DNA of 64,000 nucleotides, from positions 1,054,001 to 1,118,000 of the forward strand of contig NC_090770.1 of the NCBI RefSeq assembly GCF_001761485.1, read 5' to 3'. Of this stretch, positions 42,380 to 53,903 are shown piece after piece. The translations under genes and the position numbers were made by a program. The DNA is from Yarrowia lipolytica (taxonomy: Eukaryota > Ascomycota > Dipodascomycetes > Dipodascales). Every line of letters starts with the position of its first letter. Position 1 is the stretch's first letter. Under the pieces are notes generated by a model. The model ran no database searches, had not been told where the DNA came from, and worked only from the letters and a program-made list of their open reading frames with translations.

Positions 42380-45240
42380 ATGGCTACAAGTAGAGAGTCG
42401 ACGCCCGTACCGACCAACAAGGCCAGAAGGGCGTTGTCCAGACTCAAATCCACTCTTAATACGCCCCAACTGATTCCTAACCGCCAAGCGACCCCGAGAA
42501 GAACACCAGCAGGGACAGTTCAAATAACCGCTCTTTGGCTATGGTGCAGTTCAAAATCCCATTCTATTGCACTCTTACAAGCAGTATATCCACACCTATG
42601 TGGCCAAAGCTCTTCTCTCCGTCTACAGCTACAGTCAGCGCTCCATCAACTGAAAGATGAAGGTGGAGTTGGAGGTGGGAAATCCTGCCGATCCTCGGAC
42701 TACTACTTACAAGTCTTCAAGTAGTGGATGGGTTCCTGTCAAATCTGGAGAAGTGAAGGCCGTGGTCCTTCGTAGCCCTCATATTCTCAATGTCAACTGC
42801 ACTCAGTGGAGTGAGGTGTTCTCCACAATTCGACTATGCAATATCAAGTCTCTGGGACTGGACCACGAAGCCCGGGTTTCACGTGATATGAAAACCTGCT
42901 CCAGTGCACTGGAAAAAACCAATCAATAACAGGAGCTTCTGGGAGCTCTAGAATGTCACACTTCTTGGAGATTGGACAGGTTTGCCGATATCATTAAAGA
43001 TAAACAGTACCTGGAACAAAATATCTCTCTTCTCAATAATAAAACAAAAACAGTATAGAAAAGCTACGATGGTCAGCTGGAGAAGTTGCAAAAAGTCAAC
43101 CGAAGCCATCTTCGAGCCAGTTCCAAAGTCTCTAGTCTCAAGGCCGTCAAGAACCACTGAAAAGAGCTGGGGTCCCTCACGAGTCAGCTCAAGGAGGTGT
43201 TCTTCAACAAACCGGAGGTTGTGGAGTTTGCCGTTGGTACTATCAAGGGAGAGTCTCCGAGCCCCGTCGATATAATCAGCGTCATGGACAGATCTGCGAT
43301 CAAAGTAGCCAGTAGGTCGCCAGAAAAGCGGCCTTCCACGACAAGTGGGTTACCTGCCACTGGTAGGTCTGAATCGGGCCTATTCGTGTCGCAAGATGGA
43401 TATCTGAGCTCTTCAGCAAGCCCCTTTCCGGAGTCAATGTTAAACCCGAGGTCTAGTCAGTCTACGACGATCAGAGTCCTCTTGAGAGGCTGCTGGACCT
43501 TCAGATCCAGACACTTGAGAAGGAGAGCGCCAGACTGGGGAGCTGCGAAGTAGAGTATGAGCTGGACCGGGCTAATTTCGCTCTTGATTTCGCTAACGCT
43601 CATCTTGACGCATTGAAATCCAAGATAGGAGGACTAGAGGCGCAGTCGCAGCTAAAAGCACTGAGGAGAGAGCGTTTAACGTGTCGTCCAAGAAAGAGAG
43701 ACTGTCGCTTGCGGAAAAGAACCCGAATCTCGAAGCCGGTCACCTCGTTTCTACTTCGTGGGAGAAACGGAAGGAGAACCACAAGAACAAGTTCATTGGG
43801 TTCCACACGGGCACACGAGACCTGGTTCAGGGAGAGGGATTCATGTCCTTCATGAAACACGCGTTCAAAGACTCAACAAGTACCATCAATAGACCTCTCC
43901 GGGCACACATTGGCTTTTCCCCCAAGGCGACTAGCGAATCTCAGAAGCTGCTGGTGCTCGCCTTCTTGAAAGAGCAACTGGCCACGTTTTTCGTCACCTC
44001 TGAGGCATACAAGAATACTTGGAGTCTTTCAACAACAAATTTGGCGCCTCCAAAGTGAACATAGTTGTTCACAGAAGCTCCGCTAGTGGTGAGATGGAAT
44101 CTGAACACCTGAAGAGCACTATTCTGGAGCTGCTTGATATTGACAGTGGTCATGTCCAAGACTATATTGTTTCGGCGATGGATATTGACAAAATTTGAGT
44201 CTCTCATCTCCGATTCTTTCCCGACCAGGGAGATTTCTGGGACCCCGTATCTCGTGAAGTTGTCCGAGAAGCAGATCTTATCAGCGGGAGCTCCAGTACT
44301 CGCATTGGTACGTTGATTGTCAGCGAAGACTATCGGTATATCTTTCCCAGTCCCATTAGAGAAGAGTTTGACAAATGTTCCTAGAGACTTGATTTGCGGC
44401 TTGTAAAGGCGTTCGAGAGCGAGAAAGACGACGTGAGGACCGGATTCCACAAGCAAAAGGAACTGCGGGAACTCGAGATTGGGGCCCAGGAAGTTGTGTG
44501 CTCAAAGAAGGAAGGGAAGAGGGCTCTTACACTGAAGAACCCCTGTGAAGTTCAACAACACAGTGACAGTCCGGGCTACGTTATTTGCCGTATTCCCAGG
44601 CTGAAAAGCACGTGTCTGGAGCTCCAGAAGAATCTCGACGACAAAACTCTCAAGTCTCTCCAGAGAGAGGAATACGAACTGCAAAGGCTCACAGCCCAGC
44701 AAGGAGAGATTGATGCCAAAGTGCGGCCACTAAAGAAGCAGGCCATTGTCTCGATAAGCGACTACAAACGCACGGTCGATACTATGAGTCGAATCCAGTC
44801 TCACGAAGGTCTGGCGGAGCAGAGAAAAGGAGTAAGGGGTACAAGAAGAAGCTGGAAAGGTTCATAGTGACCCATCCCACCGTGAGAGTCTCAAGTGAAG
44901 TCAGAAACAAGTCTCAAGATAGTGTCAAAGCCGAGTTGACCCAGAACATCAGTACCATGTCCGGGCTGAAACAACAACAGCAGAACTACAAGAAGATCCT
45001 GGACATTGGATTTGTGGGAAATGACTCGATTTAAGCCTACTATTTCAATATCGGTCTCAAAATCAACACCTTTCAGTTCGACAGAACCGTGGCTACGGCG
45101 GCCATCTCGACTATCATCTACCAGAAGCACTGTCCCACGGTGTTTGTCGATGGCGATATTCAGGTCAATTCTGACAAGAAACTGTTTGTTGTTGGCGAAC
45201 ATGGGAATCTCATTGATCTCTCACAATATTTTAAAGTATG
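42380..45240 (+). pseudogene. Decayed SMC6-like coiled-coil gene
   Basis: Frames on the plus strand switch repeatedly with stops between, yet the joined character is of one protein: a Ser/Pro/Arg-rich N-terminus (42380-42500), charged coiled-coil stretches (about 43060-43200, 43480-43700, 44390-44900), and between them a globular stretch (about 43860-44380). That stretch includes FLKEQLATFFVTSEAYKNT, NIVVHRSS and ILELLDIDSGHVQDYIVSAM. This order, coiled coil, hinge-like domain, coiled coil, fits SMC proteins. The hinge wording is closest to what I recall of Smc6 (a lone-domain FLV/FFVT pattern, then a TILELL.I....V...LI.. pattern). No intact Walker A was found at the N-terminus. At least six frame changes or stops separate the pieces, so it is non-functional. 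A functional SMC6 should exist elsewhere. It could instead be another long coiled-coil protein. Confidence 0.45.
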
Positions 45241-45840
45241 TATTACTTATTGCGCAATACTGTAGCTGGACATACACGAGAAGTGGATATATATGTTCAA
45301 TTGACATGGAAGAACATTCAGGTCCCAGAGAAACACTTTTTTCGCGTTTCATTGCGTGGTTTGGAGCTTTTTTGTGGTTCAGACATTTGGAGCATAAGAA
45401 AAAAACTATCCATCAATTTGAATCGGTTTAATTATTTTATAATGATGTATTATGTTATCATATAGATCAAGTGAAGTTATAATTAATTGAATGTATTTAG
45501 GCAAAAAAATTAAATGTATATACTAGTATATATATATTCCTGTATATATAATATATCGAAGAATTGCCAGCTCCCTTGGTTCGAACGCCTCCTTTGAGAC
45601 GAAGACGTCTGTCAGTGAGCCTTCCACGGGAGCTCGTATGGCTCTGAGGGCGACAAACTCGAGCACCATGTCCAATTTGACGTCCTAGCACAGGAACAAT
45701 CCTTGTATCATTCACAGTGTGTGGAATAATTCATCTGAGCCGCGAGCAATCGTGGACATGACATTCTTGTGGCTCCCCCTTTCCACTCGCAAACGGACAG
45801 TACAAGTACAGGTACGAGTCCAATTCACTTGGAAAACACG
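45241..45840. other. AT-rich intergenic with a palindrome
   Basis: AT-rich from 45420 to 45565. TATATACTAGTATATA (45517-45532) is a perfect 16-base palindrome. No gene seen. Confidence 0.5.
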
Positions 45841-45980
45841 TCCATTTTTAATGAAACTCAAACCCTTTTAAACTCGTGTATGTGACCAATTTTTGTGTTG
45901 CAAGTGACCCCCATATTAAAAATCAAACTCAAACTCCGTTAAACTCGTGTAAGTGACCAATTTTTGAGTTGTAAGTGACC
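45841..45980 (-). repeat. Tandem pair of element terminal blocks
   Basis: Two adjacent, about 70-base versions of the terminal block seen at 21569, 22746 and 23012. Each, on the minus strand, contains ACAAAAATTGGTCAC or a close variant followed by GAGTTTAA and TTTGAGTTT. Confidence 0.75.
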
Positions 45981-47092
45981 CATTTTGTCGAACAAAAAAA
46001 ACCCACATTTGCAACTGGAGGAACACAGGGCAAAAATATATCAACGCAACTTGCAGGATCGCATATTGTATGATTTACCAAAAAATACATAGCATCCCAT
46101 TACTGTTGAAACTCATTACAATGGAACACAACACATGAGCACATTCAATTTCAGCGACTATCCCGCCGAGAAGAACTTCACGGCAGCACCTCATCCGCCT
46201 CTTCTCCCAGAATCATCTCACAGATGATGTGGGGCCCCTCAATGGGTTTTCAAAACCCCAGGGGGTTGCATTCACCACCCTCATAAGGCGTCAAAGTCTG
46301 GAGGCCGAAAGTCCGTGCGACATCTGATGCGCTGCTGTTGCGACGGGTGAGATATCTCAACTTCTTCACTAAGATAATACAGGCAAAATTCAACTACAGT
46401 ATGTACAACCCGGATGGAACAACACACACACGCTATCGACGGATCTGACGTGACCTCTGATGTCTCTGAACTGGGCTTGCCAATCATTCTGAAGTTCATG
46501 GGCTTGTCAACGAAGTTCAGAAGGTTGTGTTGGGGAAAGATCCATTATACTGTCCTACTTGGTAGCCTGCCCAAGATGAAGTCATTTGAAACACTTGCTG
46601 AGTTGGAAAAGTACATCGAGGACTTAGGCTTGACACAACAAAAGCGCCGTTGATGGGAAGAACTTTTACTTTGGGTGGTCTAGGACTTTCGCTGCTCGCT
46701 ACGATTTGAAGTCAATGGGAGACACAGCTACTCAGGGTATATCTTACGCTTGTTCTATCGAAAGCCATCTGATGGCCCAGAGATCGGATGCCCTGTGAAA
46801 CTTCGTGCCGCCCTGGACTAGGAGGGAATCTGGCACTTGCGTCATTGCCAGTATCAGGGTGCCACAACCTGCTGAGACAGAGTGGAAAGGGTTGGGCCGT
46901 CGTCTCAAAAGCCCCGCAGGGTCTTAGCGTGGAGAGAGTAGTATCAAACGAGGCATTATGGAATGAGGTGTGATATGGTGGCAGTATCAGGGTCCAACTA
47001 ATTCTCACAACTGTCACATTTGGGGATGAAGTGGCTTCTCTCTCAAACGCTATACTGACTTGATCGAAGATTTACTGGTAGCAAAGACCGTT

Positions 47093-47220
47093 CAAGGACA
47101 ACGATAGTTTCAGAGACCATTCAACGACAGTTTCAGATACCGTTCAAGGACAATTTCAGAGACCATTCAACGACAGTTTCAGAGACCATTCAACGACAGT
47201 TTCAGATACCGTCTACAATC
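47093..47220 (-). repeat. Repeat array inside the MULE-like copy 2
   Basis: Five to six copies, with drift, of a unit of about 23 bases (TTTCAGAGACCATTCAACG on the plus strand). It matches in position the 12-base array of copy 1. Confidence 0.75.
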
Positions 47221-47690
47221 CCTAAAATATCAATTTGTACTCATTTAATAGCACGGTATTCGACCAAATCGCTCACGTTCAACTCGTTTGTTAAACCTTA
47301 ATACGTTTAAGGCTCGGAAATGTGGTAATTAAATCATCCCCTTCCAACAGACAATCACGTACACTTCGTGCGGGAGCACTTGTACCTTCCCAAAATGGAT
47401 GTCCAAAATCGTCCCGAAACTCTAATATGGTCACCGGAAACCTAATCGAGTAAGTTGAACATCCACCAGCGCTGTACGCGTTCAGAAATCGTGAAAACGT
47501 GAAAAAATCATTTGAAAGTGAATATATCAAATTACCAGACGATAGTCATCATCTGCAACTAAGTATGTCTCTTGGGGACGTTTGAGACGTCGCGGTCGCC
47601 CCTCTCAACATGAGACGTGTTTCGGGAAGGCTCCGGGATGCCTCTTACCGCGTAGTATTGGTGAAAGGTGTACTCTTTCTGGTGTCGCCT

Positions 47691-48929
47691 CAACATGTAT
47701 TATGCTCTTTCTTACCTCACGTGCCGCCTGTTAGAGCCCCATGGCAGTGGTGGCAGTCTGGCTATCTGTAGCCTGTTTGTCGGTGATCCTTGTTTCGAAA
47801 ATGTCTACGTAATGAATGCCCGAATGTCGAATATGACCCGATGATTGTACTCGTGCTGTACCAACCTTTCCCATCACGTGCTTCAGTCCTCACACACGCT
47901 CCGGTTGTGTTCACGTGTCACGTTCAAAGTTACAGAAAATGGCTGTCGGGTATTCCGAGCCCAGGTATCTTGCCCTACGCGGGTCTCATTGGAAAACTGG
48001 CTATGTATTCTGACTCTGTGGGTTCACTCATCCATATCGAGCTCGATTCAGATGATTTTGCAATCTTCGAAATTGCAGCAGCTGATTCGGCATCATATCA
48101 CTGTAGTACATACGTAATGTACATACTGTACACTCATACCGCCAAATTGTGGACTTCAGGTAGGAATTGGGATCCCGCTAACTCTCCGAATTAGGGTTGC
48201 AGGCTCCGGCAGCTCGATTCTTTTTGGACTGAGGTTCAAATTGCTCCTCCTACAGAGGCCGTCACGAGATATACTGTAGCCAGAAGACGTGGTTCTACAT
48301 GGACAAGTATGAAGACATCAACAAAAACACCCTGAAACCTCGGCACCTACTGCTATCTACACCTCCCCCGTTCTCAAGAGACTTAGACACGCCGTTGACC
48401 ATCCGCAACCGACGAGCCTCCTTGTTGCTGACTGAAGATTCTCAATTTCTTAGCAACCGCGTAAATACGCGTCAGACCCCGGCGGCTTAGCTGTGGCTGT
48501 TCAACTATCACCAAATTGGACACGACGTCAAAAAAGAATCGAATATGTTGCAGCTTCTGACAATTCAGGAATTTCTGTACTTTTTTCCATATGAGAATGA
48601 GATTGCGACGCGTAATATCCCCTCAAGAGATTGTCCCATCTCGCAGATTTCCACAGTCGCACAATACCGCATAAAATACGCACATCATGCATAAAAAGAA
48701 ACCTAACCCAAATAACCTGTTCTGGATACAAGTCGAAATACTACATACCCTAACCCTTCAATACACATAATACCCTAACCCATCAAAGTATATACTCGGA
48801 AATAACCTTATTTGACACATACTGTAGTTGCAACATAATTGCATAGATTATGCAAGTGGTGGTATCGCGATTTCGATATTACATTTACGTAGGTACTGTA
48901 CATGTACTTGTAAATCTTTAATTTCTATC
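47691..48929. other. Intergenic downstream of NUF2
   Basis: No convincing gene. Three CCTAACCC words lie at 48702-48709, 48748-48756 and 48773-48781. Confidence 0.45.
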
Positions 48930-50273
48930 TCAAAGCATCCCATTTTTCAACCTGGCCACATAACTAGCCAGATTTGCTTGAGCCCGTTCAGCCTCGGCTG
49001 TGGCATTCTTGTAATCAACCATATACGCCTCTCTCATGGCGGCTGAAGCAACCCCAATGGCAGCGATATCCTCGTTGACAATGCCAATGTTTTGCAGCAC
49101 TAGGGCTTTCTCGCCATACTCGACCCCCAGCTGTCTTCTCAGGGTAGCCATTCTTGTCTCTGCGGCTTGGTTCAGCTTCTCCATTTGATGCTTCACTGTC
49201 TGGATCTTCTGTTCCAGCTGGTCACATTCGTGCTGCGACCTCCGGGCATCTCTATTCCCATTCTCCAGTTCCAGCGAAGACTGGTCATAGAGGTGGGAGA
49301 GACGAAGATGCCGGTCGTGAATCTCTTCGAGGTTGGATTTCTCCGTGTCGAGGTTCTGAGACGCAGCCTTGAGAGCGTCCATGTCGATTCTGAACTGTTT
49401 GAGAGACTGGATGGAGATGTCCAACTTCTGAGCCCGTTGACTCAGCGTGTCGGAGAGATGCTTTTTGTGGGCCACCTGCTGGTGCATGGCGTCTGCATGG
49501 CTTCTTAGGGCCACTGGGTCTTGCGAAACGGTGGTGCTGAGCGCAAAAATGTCTCCGTTCAACCTATTGACGAGATTTTGCTGCTGGTCCAAGCGGGAAA
49601 CCACGGCCCTTAGCCTGCTCTTGAAGTTGTTTTTCTCCTCCACGAGCTCAACGTTCATGTCAGCCAATTTGTTGAGTTGCGCCTTTTTGTCTTCGTTGCT
49701 GGCCAGTTCGTCTTCGAGTGAGTTTTCTGCCACCAGAAGTCTCAGCTGTTTGAGACGCTCCATTTTTCGCCTTCTCTCCTGGGTTCGTGTCTCCATTCTG
49801 ACATTCTCTTCCTCCAGGGACTGTTTCATGTACAGCGCCCATTCTTCTCGACACTCGCGGAAACGAGCGTAGTTGATGAAGGCCGAAAGAAGTAGCCTGA
49901 GACGCTTCGCGGTCGGATGCAGAATGTCGTCCATGGAGAAGTCGTGCACGCCACAGTCCTGGAACAGTTGGAAAATCGGCTTTTGCACTGCCAACAACAC
50001 AAAGCCGTCGTAGAGACTCGACTCGTTCTGCGTTTGGGCTGCGCACTGGCTGAACGCCTCGGCCACCCGTTCGAGATCTGAGCCCAGTAGAGAGGAGACC
50101 AGTCGAATGTAGATGGTTTCCACCACCTGCTGGGTTGGTTTCAGGAGCTGATCTTCCGACAAGTTGAGCTCGAAGCCTGCCAGAATCGTGATGATCTCGT
50201 CCAGATCTAGAACGGGCCAGCAGACGTTGACCGCCTGGGGCTTTTGTTTCCGAGGAGTCATGTACATAGACAT
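48930..50273 (-). CDS. NUF2: Kinetochore protein Nuf2
   Basis: A 447-residue subunit of the Ndc80 complex, which attaches kinetochores to microtubules. It pairs with Ndc80 through a coiled coil. The N-terminal calponin-homology-like head spans about residues 15-150 and shows FELNLSEDQLLKPTQQVVETIY, FQDCGVHDFSMDDILHPTAKRLRLLLSAFINYARF, the family hallmark. From about 155 to the end the protein is almost continuous heptad coiled coil (EENVRMETRTQERRRKMERLKQLR onward). S. cerevisiae Nuf2 is 451 residues. The ATG at 50273 is followed closely by two more Met codons (MSMYMTPRK), so the exact start may differ by a few residues. Confidence 0.93.
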   Translation of the reverse strand: MSMYMTPRKQKPQAVNVCWPVLDLDEIITILAGFELNLSEDQLLKPTQQVVETIYIRLVSSLLGSDLERVAEAFSQCAAQTQNESSLYDGFVLLAVQKPIFQLFQDCGVHDFSMDDILHPTAKRLRLLLSAFINYARFRECREEWALYMKQSLEEENVRMETRTQERRRKMERLKQLRLLVAENSLEDELASNEDKKAQLNKLADMNVELVEEKNNFKSRLRAVVSRLDQQQNLVNRLNGDIFALSTTVSQDPVALRSHADAMHQQVAHKKHLSDTLSQRAQKLDISIQSLKQFRIDMDALKAASQNLDTEKSNLEEIHDRHLRLSHLYDQSSLELENGNRDARRSQHECDQLEQKIQTVKHQMEKLNQAAETRMATLRRQLGVEYGEKALVLQNIGIVNEDIAAIGVASAAMREAYMVDYKNATAEAERAQANLASYVARLKNGML

Positions 50274-53200
50274 TGGATGGAGTGGTGGACGGGAGGTGGA
50301 GTGGAAGATTGAAACTGCGAGGGTCTGGCTGGTATTTGTACGAGGTATAGATGGGCGATTTTGTTTCTGAAGCCATGTTGCGGCTTGTGGGGTTGTTTTG
50401 TGATTTTATAACCGATGAAGAGCGGTTGAGCTGCGTTATCGAAGAGCAATTGTGCTTGGGCGGCGCCTGACCAGAAGAAAGAAGAAATCAGTGCATCGTC
50501 TAATGAAACACAACAGCTATCTCCAGATGTTTTCTTTTTCTCATTTTTCTCATTTTTTCTCTCATTTTTTCTCTCATTTTTTGTCTTCATGGGTTTGTGC
50601 CCGTGCCTTATTCTCCGTGAGATGGATTATGCACATGGCGCTGAATTTACTGAGCGTTTTGCGTCTTTACGAAACGCCCCATTTGAGCACGTGACGGGGA
50701 CCGTGAGGAGATATAATCGCACAAGTGTCCGTGGAGAGTATCCTCGGGCGAATGTGGCTGAGTCAGAGTGAAGAGTATCTTAGTCAGCACGACAAACGGG
50801 ATCTTGTCAGGCTGTAGAGGGGCATCCAGGAGCGACCGATTCGCCTGATGAGTTGGAGGCAACAATATCCGTTGTTTTTCCGGCTTAGATCTTCTTGGAC
50901 CGAGCCTCATGGCATTGAGAGTGGGGAGCTGGTTTCACCACCAGTCTTGCCAGCAGTCTTTCGGCTAGCCGTTTTTCGGCCACCAGATGAGTCTTTCGGA
51001 TTGTACTTCACCAAAAAGTCACAATTCAGGAGTGATAGTGTCCATCAGGCGAACTTTTTGTTATGGACATGATTCTGCATCATGGTCTGTATCCATCAGG
51101 CTTCCTCACCAATTCACATGAGATTGGTGAGAATTTTTCCGAGAAAACAAGCATAACCATTGTGCTTCAAGGGCTCGTTTCCTTCACTTTCCATCAAATC
51201 CACGCATGCGTGTGAGAAGTATGGAACTCGAAGCGACGTCATGGGAGCAGGTGGTCAAGCTCAACCTCAAGACCCTGCAACTGAGAGACTCATTCTCATT
51301 CCAAGCTTACACTCAAGCTCACACTCAAGCTCGCCCTCTAGCTCGCCCTCAAGCTCACACGCAGACTTACACTCAAACTCCACAATGCTCATCCAAAGTT
51401 GCGGGGTCGGCTATTGATTTTGTCTGAGGCATTATGTTCTGGTGAGATGTGTGCTGTCCGCGTTGAAGAGACCGTGAATCCAGTTTACGAGTGACAATGG
51501 ATGATGTCAATGACCCAGTGAGTTAGATACTGAGGACACATACTTACAGTCCAACTCCGCCCGCTCAGTCTGCTCCGTCAGCTCAGTCCGATCAGTTCTG
51601 CTCACCCATGCTTTCACTTACTCTACAGTTCCTCCACTCTAACATGGCATCAGTCTCACATGACCAGCTCCGAGATAACATGGCCACGTTTCCTACACCT
51701 TGGTAGATGCCAAGATGTTGCTCCCCCATTCCTTTAGCTCCTAGCTTCGCTTCGCTCCAGCAAACGTTCGCTCAATGAACGTTTCGCTCGCAAAAAAAGG
51801 GTCACACCTAAAGAACAGAACACATGCCTGCGTGATACACCTTTTCCCATCGTCGAGGTTAGGCTGAACTGTACACGAACAGCACCGAGAAATAGCTACA
51901 TGTGCTCTACGTCTCCATGATGATTTCACATCTTCTCTGCAACAGCTAGACACAGCCTCCACGATATCATAAAGGTGCATTATCTTGGTGCAGCCCCTTT
52001 TTAATATTGCCAAGACCAGATCTGCCTATACAAATACTTCAACCGTTATTTTTAGCTGCATTTCGAGTTTTTGAGGTTGTGCCAAAGCAGGTTGATTATT
52101 GGACGATTGGACCTCGGCTCAAATCCCGCAACGCACAACACCAAACAGAGGGTAAAGATAACCCTAAAATGTGCTCAAAATGCCGATTATCAACAGCTTG
52201 GCACTGTTTGAAGCCGTTCCAAGTCCATATCGCCTTATAATGACGTTTGTTATCGTCGTCTCAACTGACAGGGGAGTTTTTTGGCCCAGTTCTCCCAACT
52301 CCCAGACAGGCCTCTCAAACGTGGGAGCCGGGATCTTTAGCATCGTGAAAAGTCAACTCTAAGGGCCCGCAGAGTGAGAGAAAACTCTTCCATACCTCTG
52401 CAGCTCTTATCGACCCATATATTTGCACCCGAGGTCGGAGATTTGGAAACGTCCGATGGTGCTTCGCTGTGCAGAATGGGCCGTACATGCGTACAATATG
52501 CATTTTCTGTGCATGGCAGGTGCAACACTGAGGTAATTCGGCTTTCGTTATAGGCCGATATTCGTGGTGTCGTGATAGTGTTATCTCGATCGGTGTTACA
52601 GCCAAGACGGCTGGGTCCCGCGCTGCTTTCCAGCACTTGTAGACCCCAAGCCACTCTTGGCAAGCTGGAATTGTTGCGATCCACGTGATATTTAGCCATC
52701 GTACGGGTGTTTGGTTGCGAGCGTGTAACAAATGTGTTACAAATGGACGTGCCAATCTCCCCGTGAGCCTGAAGCACGCCATCATCGACAGCTACGAGGT
52801 TGACAGCTGCAGGAACTGCAGTTTACGGAGCGGTTGGGAGCTGGAGTTGCCAGTGACTAATGTCGTATTGCCGATTTCGATGCAGCCCGTTGGGTTCGCT
52901 TACAAATTTTACGAGCCATGCAGCGCATCGGATTGAATAGCAACCGTGCGTGCCGTCAGCCGTATGGAGGGGGGGGAGGATTGAGGCGTGCAAAGTCAAG
53001 CTGATGCGGCGAACCGATTCACATGGGTGTTTGTGGATGCTTGGCACGTGTTCCGGTCTCGAGCAGCTCGCAATTCCCCATTTGTGGGGTTTGGAGTCGC
53101 CAGTCTTGAGGCGCTTGATTCGAGAATTAATCATAGAGTTTTGCGTGGCGAATTTTGGCTGCTGGAGGAGGGATATTGGTCAGCAGCCACCTCGCGTGGG

Positions 53201-53815
53201 AAGCAAGTGGAGCCGGCAACACATGTGTCGCTCGCAGTCATTTTGCTCTATGTGGGACTCCCCAATTTCTGTCTGGATTCTTGGCCATCTTTCGCTCTGG
53301 CCGGGTTTTCTTTTTCTTTTTTTTTTTAGGTCCGCTCCGTGCTGGCGGAACGGAAGTTTGGCGGAGTTAGCAGGTTCCTGGTGAAAAAAAAAAACCGAGT
53401 CTATAGCCGCACAGCCAAAAGACCCTAACAAAGTTGCGAGCCAGAGTCATACACGCAGCATGCAAGTGTGCACACAATGTCCCATTGTGAGTAATCCCAC
53501 AGTTGTTGAGCATGGACCGGCAGGGGAATCTTGTGGAGGACCGGTACGAGTGCGATTACAAGTACAATACTGTACAGCACTGGACAGAATAACCAATTGT
53601 CGCCATGAAGACGAACGTGAAGACAGATGACAAAGTCAATGGAAAAGCAAAGCCCAGAGCTAAAAAGAGACGAGTGTGTCATAGAGTTTGGCGATGGCAA
53701 GTCCGCTGGGTTCGGACAAGCCAAAATTAAGTCCGTAACCTCCGATGCAGGGATCGGCATGCAAAACGGTGCTACAACCATTACTCACACCGGAGGTGCA
53801 TGGAGATCAGACATG
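50274..53815. other. Gene-poor region upstream of NUF2 and of the acidic-protein gene
   Basis: About 3.5 kb. Frames such as 52315-52785 (minus) and 52950-53384 (plus) are open for 140-156 codons but overlap each other's complements and show no domain. A TCATTTTTTCTC pyrimidine repeat lies at 50529-50582, and a CTCAAGCTCACA-type repeat at 51305-51372. Confidence 0.45.
51305..51372 (+). repeat. 12-base tandem repeat (CTCAAGCTCACA/CTCAAGCTCGCC)
   Basis: Five to six imperfect units of 12 bases. Confidence 0.75.
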
Positions 53816-53823
53816 TATATATA
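53816..53823 (+). promoter_or_regulatory. TATA box of the acidic-protein gene
   Basis: TATATATA 81 bases upstream of the ATG at 53904. Confidence 0.6.
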
Positions 53824-53903
53824 GACCGGGGACCCCTCCTTTTCTGGGGAGCACCAAACACAAACCCCACAGCTAGCGCCGACACATCCACAAGACCAAC
53901 ACA

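Larger units (their letters stand above)
45841..47690 (-). mobile_element. Decayed Mutator-like (MULE) DNA transposon, copy 2 (inverted)
   Basis: Read on the minus strand, this follows 20058-21641 block by block (see copy 1), so the two copies lie in opposite orientation. The terminal block is present twice in tandem (45911-45980 and 45841-45910). The plus strand from 46404 to 47000 differs from copy 1. It encodes fragments such as KSFETLAELEKYIEDLGLT, FYFGWSRTFAARYDLKSMGD and a W...QYQGPTNSHN end, again like the FAR1/WRKY-type finger of Mutator-like transposases. Both coding fragments are broken by stops and frame changes. A longer array of CGACAGTTTCAGA-like words fills 47093-47220. No transposase catalytic core was recognised. 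Confidence 0.55.

Noticed and set aside
45570-45600. GGTTCGAAC, like a Pol III B box
   Set aside because: No tRNA cloverleaf could be folded around it and no A box or T-run lies in place.
52315-53384. Overlapping 140-156-codon frames
   Set aside because: Several frames on both strands are open together, none with family features or biased codons.
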